Shown: in pieces, positions 9,330-18,957 of the stretch | Position numbering within the stretch: the first letter of the stretch is position 1 | Layout: each line of letters begins with the position of its first letter | Assembly: GCF_007827815.1 (NCBI RefSeq) | Contig: NZ_VITH01000003.1 | Coordinates: 248,001 to 312,000, forward strand | Length of the DNA stretch: 64,000 nt | Reading direction: 5' to 3' | DNA from: Azospirillum brasilense | Lineage (GTDB): Bacteria > Pseudomonadota > Alphaproteobacteria > Azospirillales > Azospirillaceae | Program-made: the position numbers and the translations under genes | Notes under the pieces: model-generated | Databases searched by the model: none | Told to the model about the DNA's origin: nothing | What the model saw: only the letters and a program-made list of their open reading frames with translations

Positions 9330-9415
9330 CCCCCTCCCCATCCCTCCCCCGCTTCGCGGGAGAGGGGGCGGAATTCCCTCCACCGCCGAAGGCGGGGGAG
9401 GGTTAGGGAGGGGGC
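9330..9415. repeat. REP-like imperfect palindromes
   Basis: C-rich and G-rich arms (ccctccccatccctcccc and gggggagggttagggagg) with internal hairpins, such as cccccgcttcgcgggag, fill the gap between the binding protein and the permease. Similar elements recur near 15.2 kb, 18.0 kb, 19.0 kb and 39.4 kb, always between genes. Here the element may also lower expression of the permease genes relative to the binding protein. Confidence 0.75.
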
Positions 9416-9440
9416 ACCCGTCGCCGCAGGAGTGCTTTCC

Positions 9441-10421
9441 ATGCCCCGCATCGCCCTATTCATCTCACAGAGGCTGGTGAAGGCGGTCTTCGTCATTCTG
9501 GCGATCGCCGTGTTCAACTTCTTCCTGGTCCACGCAGCGCCCGGCGATCCCGCCGCGGTGATGGCGGGCGAGGCCGGGGCCGCCGATGCCAAGTTCGTCG
9601 AACAGCTCCGCCAGCAGTTCGGCCTCGACCGCCCCCTGTACGAGCAGCTCGGCACCTACATGTCCAAGGTCGTGCAGGCCGACCTCGGCTACTCCTACCG
9701 CCAGCAGCGCCCCGTCTTCGACCTGCTGATGGACCGCCTGCCCGTCACCCTGTCGCTGACGCTGACCGCCTTCGTGCTGGCCCTGCTGGGCGGCATCGCG
9801 CTCGGCACGCTGGCGGCGATGCGCGCCGGCACCTGGTCGGACACCGCCATCACCGTGGTCGGGCTGACCGCCTACGCGACGCCGATCTTCTGGATCGGCC
9901 TGATGCTGATCCTTCTCTTCTCGGTCAATCTCGGCTGGCTGCCCGCCTTCGGCACGGAGAGCATCGGCGCCGGCTACACCGGCTGGGACGCCTTCCTCGA
10001 CCGGGCCCGGCACCTCGTGCTGCCGGTGACCACGCTCGGCCTCTTCTACATGGCCGTCTACACCCGGCTGACCCGCGCCTCGATCCTGGAGGTGCGCGAC
10101 ATGGACTTCGTCAAGACGGCGCGGGCCAAAGGCCTGCCGGAATGGCGCATCGTGTCGGTGCACATCCTGCGCAACGCCATCCTGCCCGTCATCACGGTGG
10201 CGGGGTTCCAGGCCGGTCACCTGATCGGCGGCTCCATCCTGATCGAGACCGTCTTCGCGCTCCCCGGCATCGGGCGCCTCGCCTTCGAGGCCGTGTTGCA
10301 GCGTGACTATCAGGTCCTGCTCGGCATCTTCCTTCTGACCTCGGTGGTGGTGGTGGTGTTCAACCTGCTGACCGACCTGATCTATTCCCTCGTCGATCCG
10401 CGCATCGAGGTGGCGCCATGA
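9441..10421 (+). CDS. ABC transporter permease, DppB type
   Basis: 326 residues. Start taken at ATG CCC CGC, after aggagtgctttcc; an upstream in-frame ATG would read through the REP element and is rejected. Six membrane spans and the binding-protein-dependent permease signature (RAKGLPEWRIVSVHILRNAILPVITVAG, the EAA loop) are visible. It has the standard N-terminal opening of DppB/OppB (ALFISQRLVKAVFVILAIAVFNFFL). It overlaps the next permease by four bases (ATGA). Confidence 0.93.
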   Translation: MPRIALFISQRLVKAVFVILAIAVFNFFLVHAAPGDPAAVMAGEAGAADAKFVEQLRQQFGLDRPLYEQLGTYMSKVVQADLGYSYRQQRPVFDLLMDRLPVTLSLTLTAFVLALLGGIALGTLAAMRAGTWSDTAITVVGLTAYATPIFWIGLMLILLFSVNLGWLPAFGTESIGAGYTGWDAFLDRARHLVLPVTTLGLFYMAVYTRLTRASILEVRDMDFVKTARAKGLPEWRIVSVHILRNAILPVITVAGFQAGHLIGGSILIETVFALPGIGRLAFEAVLQRDYQVLLGIFLLTSVVVVVFNLLTDLIYSLVDPRIEVAP

Positions 10422-11290
10422 CCGCCGCAACCATCGCCCCCGCCCGCAAGGGCTCGGGCTTCTGGGGCGCCTTCGCCCGCAACAAGGGCGCGGTGATCGG
10501 ACTGGCCTTCCTGACCCTGATCGTCCTGATGGCGGCCTTCGCCGACGTGCTGTACCCGGACAGCCCGTGGGACATGACCGCGATGCCCTTCCAGCCGCCG
10601 CTGTCGGAGGACGCGCTGCTCGGCTCCGACACGCTGGGCCGCGACATCGCGGCGGGCATCGCCCACGGGGCGCGGGTGTCGCTGCTGATCGGGCTGACCT
10701 CGACCGCCGTCGCCGTGCTGATCGGCGTGTTCCTGGGGGCCGTCTCCGGCTTCTACGGCGGGCGCGTCGACGATCTGGTCATGCGCTTCACCGAGCTGTT
10801 CCAGACCATCCCGAACTTCGTTCTGGCCGTGGTGCTGGTGGCGATCTTCACGCCCTCGCTGACCTCCATCGTGCTGGCCATCGCCATCGTCTCCTGGCCG
10901 CCGCTGGCCCGCCTGGCGCGCGGCGAGTTCATGAGCCTGCGCTCGCGCGAGTTCGTGCACGCCGCGGTGACCACCGGCCAGTCGAACATGACGATCATCT
11001 GGCGCCAGATCCTGCCCAACAGCCTGTCCCCGATCATCGTGTCGGCCTCGCTGATGGTGGCGACGGCGATCCTGCTGGAGAGCTCCCTCTCCTTCCTCGG
11101 GCTCGGCGATCCGAACCTGATGAGCTGGGGCTACATGGTGGGGGCCGCCCGCACGGTGATCCGTCAGGCCTGGTGGATGAGCTTCTTCCCCGGCATCGCG
11201 ATCCTTCTGACCGTGCTTGCCCTCAACCTCGTGGGTGAGGGGCTGAACGACGCGCTGAATCCCAAGCTGGCGCGAAAGGGCCGTTCCTGA
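10418..11290 (+). CDS. ABC transporter permease, DppC type
   Basis: 290 residues, partner of the DppB-type permease. It opens with a cytoplasmic tail, then a first membrane span (GAVIGLAFLTLIVLMAAFADVL), the LLGSDTLGRDIAAGIAHGAR motif of DppC/OppC proteins, and an EAA loop (HAAVTTGQSNMTIIWRQILPNS). The gene overlaps dppB-like by ATGA, and its last base is the first base of the ATPase start codon, so the four transporter genes are translationally coupled. Confidence 0.93.
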   Translation: MTAATIAPARKGSGFWGAFARNKGAVIGLAFLTLIVLMAAFADVLYPDSPWDMTAMPFQPPLSEDALLGSDTLGRDIAAGIAHGARVSLLIGLTSTAVAVLIGVFLGAVSGFYGGRVDDLVMRFTELFQTIPNFVLAVVLVAIFTPSLTSIVLAIAIVSWPPLARLARGEFMSLRSREFVHAAVTTGQSNMTIIWRQILPNSLSPIIVSASLMVATAILLESSLSFLGLGDPNLMSWGYMVGAARTVIRQAWWMSFFPGIAILLTVLALNLVGEGLNDALNPKLARKGRS

Positions 11291-12954
11291 TGACCGAGAC
11301 GCCTCTCCTCGACGTCCGCAACCTGACCATCGACCTGCCGCGCGGCGCCGACCGGCCGCACGCGGTCCAGGACCTGACCTTCACGCTGGAGCCCGGGGAA
11401 ATCCTCTGCGTGGTCGGCGAGTCCGGATCGGGCAAGTCGATGACCGCGCACGCCGTGCTGGGCCTGCTGCCCAAGGCGGTGAAAGTCTCCTCCGGCGAGA
11501 TCCGCCACCAGGGCACCAACGTGTTCAGCCTGCCGGAGCGCGACCAGCGCGCGCTCCGCGGCGGCCGCATCGCCATGATCTTCCAGGAGCCGATGACGGC
11601 GCTGAACCCGCTGATGCGGGTCGGCGACCAGATCGACGAGGTCCTGTGCTACCACACCACGCTCGACCGCGCCGCCCGCCGGGCCCGCGTGGTGGAGCTT
11701 CTCGCCTCGGTCGGCCTGCCGGAGCCGGACCATCTGCGCCGCAGCTACCCGTTCCGCCTGTCGGGCGGCCAGCGCCAGCGCGTGATGATCGCCATGGCGC
11801 TGGCGGTGGAGCCGGACATCCTGATCGCCGACGAGCCGACGACCGCGCTCGACGTCACAACCCAGAAGCAGATCCTGGAGCTGATCCAGGACATCCAGGC
11901 CAAGCGCCGCATGGGCGTGATGTTCATCACCCACGACTTCGGCGTGGTGGCGGAGATCGCCCACCGCGTGGCGGTGATGCAGCGGGGCCAGATCGTCGAG
12001 ATCGGCACCGCCGAGGAGGTGCTGAACCGGCCGCAGCATCCCTACACCCGCCAGCTCATCGCCGCCGTCCCGCACCTGATCGAGCACCGCGAGGACTTCA
12101 CCCGCGCGCGTCAGCCGGTGCTGACGGCGGAGAAGGTGTGCAAGACCTTCCACCTCGGCGGCGGCTTCTTCACGCCGGGGCGTAAGGTGGTGGCGGGCGA
12201 CGACCTGTCGCTGACCATCCACCAGGGCGAGACGGTCGGGCTGGTCGGCGAGTCCGGCTCCGGCAAATCGACGCTCGGCCGCTCCATCGTCGGGCTGATC
12301 AAGCCGGATTCGGGCAGGATCCTGTTCGAGGGCGTCGATCTGCTGTCGCTGTCGCGCCCGGCCTTCCGGCCCTACCGGCGGCACGTGCAGATGGTCTTCC
12401 AGGACCCCTACGCCTCGCTGAACCCGCGCCACACCGTGGGCGACATCATCACCCAGGGGCCGGTGGCCTTCGGCGAGGACCGCCACAAGGCGCTGGAGAA
12501 GGCGAAGGCGCTGCTCAAGCTCGTCGGGCTCGACGCCTCGGCGGCGGAGCGTTTCCCGCACGAGTTCTCCGGCGGGCAGCGCCAGCGCATCTCCATCGCC
12601 CGCGCCCTGGCGCTGGAGCCGAAGCTGCTGATCGCCGACGAGCCGGTGTCGGCGCTCGACGTGTCGGTGCAGGCCCAGGTGCTCGACCTTCTGGAGGATC
12701 TGCGGCACCGGCTGAACCTGTCGATGCTGTTCATCACCCACGACCTGCGCATCGCCGCCCAGATCTGCGACACCATCGCGGTCATGCAGAAGGGCCGCAT
12801 CGTCGAGATCGGCCCGGCGAAGGAGGTGTTCGGCAACCCGCAGCACGCCTATACCCGCACCCTCCTGGACGCCATCCCCGGCAAGGGTTGGACCATCCCG
12901 GAGGACGTGGTTCCGGTGACGCGGCGGTCGTCCGCCCTGCGCACCAGCGCCTGA
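11290..12954 (+). CDS. ABC transporter ATPase, DppD-DppF fusion
   Basis: 554 residues with two complete nucleotide-binding domains in one chain, as in GsiA/YejF. Each half has a Walker A (GESGSGKS at about residues 43-50 and again at about 320), a signature motif (LSGGQRQRV and FSGGQRQRI) and a Walker B (DEPTTALD and DEPVSALD). The oligopeptide C-terminal extension follows each half ([11 protein letters not shown] and [11 protein letters not shown]). It completes the importer, so no separate second ATPase is needed. Confidence 0.95.
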   Translation: MTETPLLDVRNLTIDLPRGADRPHAVQDLTFTLEPGEILCVVGESGSGKSMTAHAVLGLLPKAVKVSSGEIRHQGTNVFSLPERDQRALRGGRIAMIFQEPMTALNPLMRVGDQIDEVLCYHTTLDRAARRARVVELLASVGLPEPDHLRRSYPFRLSGGQRQRVMIAMALAVEPDILIADEPTTALDVTTQKQILELIQDIQAKRRMGVMFITHDFGVVAEIAHRVAVMQRGQIVEIGTAEEVLNRPQHPYTRQLIAAVPHLIEHREDFTRARQPVLTAEKVCKTFHLGGGFFTPGRKVVAGDDLSLTIHQGETVGLVGESGSGKSTLGRSIVGLIKPDSGRILFEGVDLLSLSRPAFRPYRRHVQMVFQDPYASLNPRHTVGDIITQGPVAFGEDRHKALEKAKALLKLVGLDASAAERFPHEFSGGQRQRISIARALALEPKLLIADEPVSALDVSVQAQVLDLLEDLRHRLNLSMLFITHDLRIAAQICDTIAVMQKGRIVEIGPAKEVFGNPQHAYTRTLLDAIPGKGWTIPEDVVPVTRRSSALRTSA

Positions 12955-12964
12955 CGGGGCGGGC

Positions 12965-13915
12965 ATGAAGGTCGCCGTCATCGGGGCCGGGGCGGTCGGC
13001 GGTCTGATCGCCGCGCGGCTGACCGCCGCCGGCCTGCCGGCCGCGTTGGTCGCCCGGCGGCGGACGCTCGACACGCTGCGGCGCGACGGGCTGACCGTCG
13101 AAGGCCCGTCGGGCCGTCCGGTGACGGTGCGGCCCGAGGTGACCGACGACACGCTGGCCCTCGGCCCGCAGGACGTGGTGGTGCTGGCGGTGCCCGCGCC
13201 GCTGCTGACCGACGTGCTGGACCTGCTTCTTCCCCTGCTGGGGCCGAAGACGCGGCTGGTGCCGGTGGTCGGCGGCATCCCCTGGTGGTACCCGGCGGAC
13301 GGGTCTCTCGGCGGCCCCCTGACGGCGGTCGATCCGAAGGGGCTGCTGTCGGACGCCATCCCGGCGGATCGCATCGTCGGCGCCGTCGCCCGCGTGGCGG
13401 TGGAGCGGCGGACCCCCGGCTACCTGCGGCATCTCGGCGGGCTGCGGCTCGCCCTCGGCCCGGTGGCCGGAAACGAGAGCGCAAAGGATTTGGCGGCCCT
13501 GTTCGGGGCGGGCGGCTTCAACGCGCTGGCCGTGCCGGACATCCGGACGGAGGTGTGGACGGCGCTGCTGGCGCCCTTCGCTTTCGGCCTGCTCGGCCTC
13601 GCGACCGGCAAGACGGCGCAGGAGATCGCCCACGACGACGCGCTCCAGCCCAGCTTCGCCGCGGTGGTGGAGGAGGTGCTGGCCCTGTCGGCGGCGCTCG
13701 GCCATCCGGCGACGGCCAAGGTCGAGGATGTGTGGACGATGGCCCAGCATCCGGGCCGCATCCGGCCGGCGCTGCGCGCCGACGTGGCTGCGGGCCGGCG
13801 GGCGGAGATCGAGGCGGTGCTGGACGCGCCGCTGGAATTGGCAAAACGGGCGGGGCTGAGCCTGCCCACGGTGACCGGGCTGCTGACCGCGGTTCGCGCC
13901 GACACTCGACAATAA
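12965..13915 (+). CDS. Ketopantoate-reductase-like (PanE/ApbA fold) oxidoreductase, atypical
   Basis: 316 residues. The N-terminus has the Rossmann nucleotide motif GAGAVGG (residues 7-13), and the C-terminal half has the ketopantoate reductase helical domain (HPGRIRPALRADVAAGRRAEIE). The catalytic stretch differs: E. coli PanE has W-R-K-L-A-V-N, whereas here it reads WTALLAP, so both the catalytic Lys and the Asn appear missing. It is therefore unlikely to be a pantothenate enzyme. Its position among catabolic hydrolases suggests oxidation or reduction of a pathway intermediate, which is inference. Confidence 0.75.
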   Translation: MKVAVIGAGAVGGLIAARLTAAGLPAALVARRRTLDTLRRDGLTVEGPSGRPVTVRPEVTDDTLALGPQDVVVLAVPAPLLTDVLDLLLPLLGPKTRLVPVVGGIPWWYPADGSLGGPLTAVDPKGLLSDAIPADRIVGAVARVAVERRTPGYLRHLGGLRLALGPVAGNESAKDLAALFGAGGFNALAVPDIRTEVWTALLAPFAFGLLGLATGKTAQEIAHDDALQPSFAAVVEEVLALSAALGHPATAKVEDVWTMAQHPGRIRPALRADVAAGRRAEIEAVLDAPLELAKRAGLSLPTVTGLLTAVRADTRQ

Positions 13916-13942
13916 TTCGGAATTGGGATCGGGATAGGGACC

Positions 13943-15172
13943 ATGTCTGACCTGCGCATCGACGGCGACCGCCTGTGGCGGACCCTGATGGACCTCGCGA
14001 CGATCGGTGCGACGCCGAAGGGCGGCCTGTGCCGGCTGGCGCTGACCGACCTCGACCGGGAGGGCCGCGACCTCTTCGTGCGCTGGTGCGAGGAGGCCGG
14101 CTGCACCGTGACGGTGGACGAGGTGGGCAACATCTTCGCCCGCCGCCCGGGCCGCAGCCCCGACCGTCCCGCGGTCTGCATGGGCAGCCACCTGGACACC
14201 CAGCCGACCGGCGGCCGCTTCGACGGCATCTACGGCGTGCTGGCCGGGCTGGAGGTCATCCGCAGCTTCAACGACCAGGGCATCGAGACGGACGCCCCCA
14301 TCGACCTGATCGTCTGGACCAACGAGGAGGGGGCGCGCTTCTCCCCGCCGATGCTGGGCTCCGGCGTGGCGATGGGCGTCTTCACGCTCGACCATGTGCT
14401 GGACATCCGCGACACCGACGGCGTCCGCCTCGGCGACGAGCTGGCGCGCATCGGCTACAAGGGCGAGGTCCCGGTCACCGGCCACGCCATGGGCGCCTAT
14501 TTCGAGGCGCACATCGAGCAGGGCCCGGTGCTGGAGGCCGAGGAGGTCGAGATCGGGGTGGTGACCGGCGCGCAGGGCCAGCGCTGGTACGAGGCGACGG
14601 TGACCGGCCGCGAATCCCACGCCGGGCCGACGCCCATGCGCCTGCGCCGCGACGCTTTGGCGGGTGCGGCCGTGATGATGGAGGCGGTGGAGGCCATCGC
14701 GCTGGAGGTCGGCGGCGACGCCTGCTCGACCATCGGGCGCGTCCAGGTCCATCCGGACTCCCGCAACGTCATTCCGGGCCGCGTCTGGTTCACCATCGAC
14801 CTGCGCAACCCCGATCCCGACGCGCTGGCCCGCATGGACACGCTGCTGCGCGAGCGGCTGGCCGCCATCGCGGACAAGCGCGGCCTGACGCTGGAACTGG
14901 CCGACTTCTGGGCCTTCCCGACCACGCCCTTCGCGCCGGAGCTGGTCGGCCACGTCCGCCACTCGGTGGAGCGGCGCGGCCTCAGCCATCGCGACATCGT
15001 GTCCGGGGCCGGCCATGACGCGGTCTATGTCGCGCGCAAGGTGCCGACGGCGATGATCTTCATCCCCTGCGAGAACGGCCTCAGCCACAACGAGGCGGAG
15101 AACATCAAGCCCGAACACGCCGCGTCCGGCTGCGCGGTGCTGGCCGACGCGGTGTTGGCCGCGGCTGGGTAA
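13943..15172 (+). CDS. M20 amidase, hydantoinase/carbamoylase family
   Basis: 409 residues, a two-metal hydrolase of the N-carbamoyl-L-amino-acid hydrolase, allantoate and beta-ureidopropionase group. Family motifs: MGSHLDTQPTGGRFDGIYG (metal His and Asp, about residue 78), WTNEEGARF (Glu pair, about 128), HIEQGPVLE (about 190), SHAGPTPM, and a late SGAGHDAVYVAR and GLSHNEAEN. It cleaves linear amides or ureides. With the M20 deacylase it gives the operon two distinct amide-cleaving enzymes. The exact substrate cannot be told. Confidence 0.88.
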   Translation: MSDLRIDGDRLWRTLMDLATIGATPKGGLCRLALTDLDREGRDLFVRWCEEAGCTVTVDEVGNIFARRPGRSPDRPAVCMGSHLDTQPTGGRFDGIYGVLAGLEVIRSFNDQGIETDAPIDLIVWTNEEGARFSPPMLGSGVAMGVFTLDHVLDIRDTDGVRLGDELARIGYKGEVPVTGHAMGAYFEAHIEQGPVLEAEEVEIGVVTGAQGQRWYEATVTGRESHAGPTPMRLRRDALAGAAVMMEAVEAIALEVGGDACSTIGRVQVHPDSRNVIPGRVWFTIDLRNPDPDALARMDTLLRERLAAIADKRGLTLELADFWAFPTTPFAPELVGHVRHSVERRGLSHRDIVSGAGHDAVYVARKVPTAMIFIPCENGLSHNEAENIKPEHAASGCAVLADAVLAAAG

Positions 15173-15180
15173 CATCCGTC

Positions 15181-15297
15181 TTTTCCCCCTCTCCCCTCTG
15201 GGGAGAGGGCCGGGGTGAGGGGGTTGCGCTTTTGCCGAGCGTGCCGCAATGCGCGCCCCCCTCACCCTAACCCTCTCCCCAGAGGGGAGAGGGAAAA
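15181..15297. repeat. Pair of inverted REP-like elements
   Basis: Two copies of one element in opposite orientation: 15181-15223 and about 15264-15297. Each contains the hairpin ccctctccccagagg / cctctggggagaggg next to cccctcacc / ggtgagggg. The 40 bases between them could form the loop of a very large stem. The same core occurs at 18958-18980. Confidence 0.85.
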
Positions 15298-15320
15298 CAC
15301 ATCACTCCGGGAGCCTGTCC

Positions 15321-16382
15321 ATGCGCTACGTCTTTGCCGAGGCCCAGTTGCGCCATCGTCCGCCGACCTTCCTGGTGCGCGGCCAGCCGAAGCCCTCGCC
15401 GGAGAAGGCGGAACGGGCGGAGGCGCTCGTCGGCTCCCTGCGGGCGCGCGGCGCGACGGTGGAGGAGCCGCCGTCCTACGGCGCCGGCCCGCGCGCGGCG
15501 GTCCATTCCGCCGATTACCTGCGATTCCTGGAGACCGCTCACGCCCGCTGGTCGGCCCTGCCCGACGCGTCGGAGGTCATCGTCCCCAACGTCCACCGCA
15601 ACACCGACATGGCCGAATATCCCACGGGCATCGTCGGTCAGGCCGGCTGGCACATGGCGGACACCGCCTGTCCGATCGGCGCGGGCACCTGGGAGGCGGT
15701 CTGCGGCGGCAGCGACACGGCGGTCCATGCGGCGCTGATGGTGGCGAGCGGTCAAGAGCGCGCGGCCTACGCCCTGTGCCGCCCGCCGGGGCACCACGCG
15801 TCCCGCGACATGGCCGGGGGCTTCTGCTACATCAACAACGCCGCCGTCGCCGCCCAGGCGATGCTGCCGGTGCTGGCACAGCGGGGCCGCGCGCCGCGCG
15901 TCGCCGTCTTCGACGTGGACGTCCATCACGGCAACGGCACCCAGGCGATCTTCTACGAGCGCGACGACGTGCTGGTCGTGTCGATCCACGGCGATCCCAA
16001 CAACTTCTACCCCTGGTTCGCCGGCTACGCGCACGAGCGCGGCAAGGGCCGCGGTCTGGGCAGCAACCTGAACATCCCCCTGCCCATGGGCACGGAGGAG
16101 TCCACCTTCCTCGACGCGGTGGACGGGGCGCTGACCCACATCGCCGCCTTCGGGCCGGAGGCGCTGGTGCTGTCGCTGGGCTTCGACACCTACGTCGGCG
16201 ACCCGCTGGCCTTCTTCAAGGTGACGACGCCGGGCTTCGCCGCGCTGGGCCGCAAGATCGCCGGCACCGGCCTGCCCACCGTGGTCGTGCAGGAGGGCGG
16301 TTACGATTGCGACGCGCTGGCGGTGAATCTCGCCAGCTTCCTGGACGGTTTCGAAGGTGGGCTCACGGAGGCGGTACGATGA
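15321..16382 (+). CDS. Histone-deacetylase-family amidohydrolase (acetylpolyamine aminohydrolase-like)
   Basis: 353 residues; start taken at ATG CGC TAC after a gggagcctgtcc leader, because an upstream in-frame ATG lies in the REP element. The class II HDAC active site is complete: RPPGHHA (tandem His), DVDVHHGNGTQ (zinc Asp and His), LGFDTYVGDPL (zinc Asp) and QEGGY (catalytic Tyr). Such bacterial enzymes deacetylate acetylpolyamines or other small N-acyl amines. It overlaps the ThDP enzyme by ATGA, so both probably act in one route. Confidence 0.88.
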   Translation: MRYVFAEAQLRHRPPTFLVRGQPKPSPEKAERAEALVGSLRARGATVEEPPSYGAGPRAAVHSADYLRFLETAHARWSALPDASEVIVPNVHRNTDMAEYPTGIVGQAGWHMADTACPIGAGTWEAVCGGSDTAVHAALMVASGQERAAYALCRPPGHHASRDMAGGFCYINNAAVAAQAMLPVLAQRGRAPRVAVFDVDVHHGNGTQAIFYERDDVLVVSIHGDPNNFYPWFAGYAHERGKGRGLGSNLNIPLPMGTEESTFLDAVDGALTHIAAFGPEALVLSLGFDTYVGDPLAFFKVTTPGFAALGRKIAGTGLPTVVVQEGGYDCDALAVNLASFLDGFEGGLTEAVR

Positions 16383-17941
16383 GCGGCGTAAAAATCCCGG
16401 GCGCGGAAATCCTGGTTCGGACGCTGATGGCGAACGGCGTCGACACCTGCTTCGCCAACCCCGGCACGTCGGAGTTGCACGCGCTGGCCGCCTTCGACAG
16501 CATGCCCGGCGCGCGCTGCGTGCCCACGCTGTTCGAAGGGGTGGCGACGGGTGCCGCGGACGGCTACGCCCGCATGACCGACCGCCCGGCGGCGACGCTG
16601 CTGCATCTCGGGCCGGGACTGGCGAACGGTCTCGCGAACCTGCACAACGCCCGGCGCGCTTGCGTGCCGATGGTCAACATCGTCGGCGACCACGCGACGT
16701 GGCACCGCGGCGTCGACGCGCCGCTGACCTCCGACGTGGAAGGCTTGGCGAAGCCCATGTCGGCCTGGGTGCGCACGGTGCCGGACGCGGCCTCAGTGGC
16801 CACCGACACGGCGGAGGCCATCCGCGCCGCCCTGACCCCTCCCTGCGGCGTGTCCACCCTGATCCTGCCGTCGGACTCCTCCTGGGACGACACGGCTTCG
16901 GTGGAGCCGATCGTCGTCGAACCGCCGGCCCCCGCCGGCCCGGACGCCGAGGCGCTGCGCGCCGCCGCCGACGCCCTGCGCGGCGGGGAGCGGGTGGTGG
17001 TCCTACTCAATGGCCGCGCCACGCGGGCGGAAGGGCTGGCCCTGGCCGGGCAAATCGCCGCCGCGACCGGCGCCAAACTCTACGCACACACCGGCGCTAC
17101 CCGCATCGAGCGGGGGGCAGGCCGCGTGACGGTGGAGCGCTTCCCCTACCCCATCGACCTCGGCATCGCCGCGCTGGCCGGGGCGAAGCACGTCGTCCTG
17201 ATCGGCTCGGGCGAGCCGGTCGGCTTCTTCGGCTACCCCGACAAGCCCAGCCGCCTGGCGCCGGAGGACTGCCGCATCCACACCGTCGCCCCGCCGGGCG
17301 CGGACGCCCTCGCCGCCCTGCGCTGGCTGGCCGATGCGTTGGGCGCCGCCGGGACGCCGGTTCCGGTGCAGCCGCTCGCACCGCCCTCCCCGGCGACCGG
17401 CGCTCTCACCGCCGACAGCGTCGGGCAGTCCCTGGCGGCCCTGCTGCCGGAGGGCGCCATCGTGGTGGACGAGGGGATTTCCTCCAGCCCGATGGTCTAC
17501 ACGGCCTGCGCCGGGGCGCGCCCGCACGACTGGCTGACCATCACCGGCGGGGCCATCGGCATCGGCATGCCGCTGGCGCTCGGTGCCGCCATCGCCTGCC
17601 CCGACCGCAAGGTGGTGACCGTCCAGGCGGACGGCAGCGGCATGTACACGCTCCAGGCCCTGTGGAGCCAAGCGCGCGAGCGGGCCGACGTGGTGACCAT
17701 CATCTTCGCCAACCGCCGCTACGGCATCCTGCAATGGGAGCTGGGCAACCTCGGTTTCCGGGACATGGGGCCGAACGCCCGCAACTGCACCGAGTTGGGC
17801 CGTCCGGACCTCGACTGGGTGGCGTTCGCCCGCGGCATGGGGGTGGAGGGCGGACAGGCCACCGACGCGGACAGCTTCAACCGCCTGCTGACGACCGCCT
17901 TCGCCCGCAAGGGTCCCTTCCTGATCGAAGCGGTGATCTGA
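16379..17941 (+). CDS. ThDP-dependent enzyme, acetolactate synthase/benzoylformate decarboxylase family
   Basis: 520 residues with the three-domain layout of this family. The N-terminal domain has FANPGTSELHALAAF and the catalytic Glu in LFEGVATGAADGYAR. The C-terminal ThDP motif begins QADGSGMYTLQALWSQA, with Ala in place of the usual first Gly of GDG, and ends in IIFANRRYGIL. The length and lack of a small subunit favour a 2-keto acid decarboxylase or lyase over a biosynthetic acetolactate synthase. Its start overlaps the HDAC-like gene. The substrate is unknown. Confidence 0.85.
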   Translation: MSGVKIPGAEILVRTLMANGVDTCFANPGTSELHALAAFDSMPGARCVPTLFEGVATGAADGYARMTDRPAATLLHLGPGLANGLANLHNARRACVPMVNIVGDHATWHRGVDAPLTSDVEGLAKPMSAWVRTVPDAASVATDTAEAIRAALTPPCGVSTLILPSDSSWDDTASVEPIVVEPPAPAGPDAEALRAAADALRGGERVVVLLNGRATRAEGLALAGQIAAATGAKLYAHTGATRIERGAGRVTVERFPYPIDLGIAALAGAKHVVLIGSGEPVGFFGYPDKPSRLAPEDCRIHTVAPPGADALAALRWLADALGAAGTPVPVQPLAPPSPATGALTADSVGQSLAALLPEGAIVVDEGISSSPMVYTACAGARPHDWLTITGGAIGIGMPLALGAAIACPDRKVVTVQADGSGMYTLQALWSQARERADVVTIIFANRRYGILQWELGNLGFRDMGPNARNCTELGRPDLDWVAFARGMGVEGGQATDADSFNRLLTTAFARKGPFLIEAVI

Positions 17942-17953
17942 CGAACAACAACA

Positions 17954-17995
17954 CATCCCCTCGCCCCCTCAAGGGGCGCGGGGAACAAGGGAGGA
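17954..17995. repeat. REP-like hairpin element
   Basis: Short GC-rich inverted repeat (cccctcgccccct / aggggcgcgggg) between the ThDP enzyme and the BKACE gene. It is related in style to the elements at 9.3 and 15.2 kb. Confidence 0.5.
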
Positions 17996-17999
17996 AACC

Positions 18000-18944
18000 A
18001 TGACCACGCCCAAGAAGAGCGCGCGGAAAGTCATCATCACCTGCGCGGTCACCGGCTCCATCCACACGCCCAGCATGTCGCCGCACTTGCCGGTGACGCC
18101 GGATCAGATCGCGGCGGAGGCCATCGCCGCGGTGGAGGCCGGGGCGGCCATCGTCCACCTGCACGCCCGCGACCCGGACACCGGCCGTCCCACCCAGGAC
18201 CCGGAGCTGTTCCAGCGCTTCCTGCCGCGCATCAAGCAGGCGACGAAGGCCGTGGTGAACATCACCACCGGCGGCAGCGCCGCCATGACGGTGGAGGACC
18301 GGCTGCGCCCCGCCGCGCAGTTCCAGCCGGAAGTCGCGTCGCTCAACATGGGCTCGATGAATTTCGGCCTGTTTCCCATGCTGAACCGCTTCAGCGCGTT
18401 CCAGCACGATTGGGAGCGCACCTATCTGGAGAACAGCCGCGACCTCGTCTTCAAGAACACCTTCAAGGACATCGAGCACATCCTGAAGACCTGCTCCGGC
18501 AACGGGACGCGCTTCGAGTTCGAGTGCTACGACATCTCCCACCTCTACACGCTGGCCCATTTCCTGGACCGCAAGCTGGTGACGCCGCCGCTGTTCGTGC
18601 AGTCGGTGTTCGGCATCCTGGGCGGCATCGGCCCGCATCCGGAGGACGTGATGCACATGAAGCGCACCGCCGACCGGCTGTTCGGCGACCAGTATGTGTG
18701 GTCGGTGCTGGGCGCCGGGCGCAACCAGATGCCCATCGCCACGCAGTCGCTGGCCCTGGGCGGCAACGTGCGCGTCGGGCTGGAGGACAATCTGTGGGCC
18801 GGTCCGGGCCGGCTCGCCACCTCCAACGCCGAGCAGGTCGCCATGGTCCGCAAGCTGATCGAGGGGCTGGCCCTTGAGGTCGCCACGCCGGACGAGGCCC
18901 GCGCCATGCTGTCGTTGAAGGGTGGCGACGCGGTGACGTTCTAG
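18000..18944 (+). CDS. Beta-keto acid cleavage enzyme (BKACE, formerly DUF849)
   Basis: 314 residues, zinc TIM-barrel enzyme related to 3-keto-5-aminohexanoate cleavage enzyme. This family transfers an acetyl unit between a beta-keto acid and acetyl-CoA, giving acetoacetate and a new CoA ester. Metal ligands are the His pair in IVHLHARDPDTG (H53, H55); other family segments are VNITTGG, ASLNMGSMNFG, FECYDISH, VQSVFGILGGIG and the Glu in VRVGLEDNLW. The family covers many substrates, so the neighbours must decide. Here those are amide hydrolases and a ThDP enzyme. Confidence 0.92.
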   Translation: MTTPKKSARKVIITCAVTGSIHTPSMSPHLPVTPDQIAAEAIAAVEAGAAIVHLHARDPDTGRPTQDPELFQRFLPRIKQATKAVVNITTGGSAAMTVEDRLRPAAQFQPEVASLNMGSMNFGLFPMLNRFSAFQHDWERTYLENSRDLVFKNTFKDIEHILKTCSGNGTRFEFECYDISHLYTLAHFLDRKLVTPPLFVQSVFGILGGIGPHPEDVMHMKRTADRLFGDQYVWSVLGAGRNQMPIATQSLALGGNVRVGLEDNLWAGPGRLATSNAEQVAMVRKLIEGLALEVATPDEARAMLSLKGGDAVTF

Positions 18945-18957
18945 GACATATGAAATT

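Noticed and set aside
12965..13915. panE, ketopantoate reductase of pantothenate synthesis
   Set aside because: The catalytic Lys and Asn are not conserved and no pantothenate genes are near.
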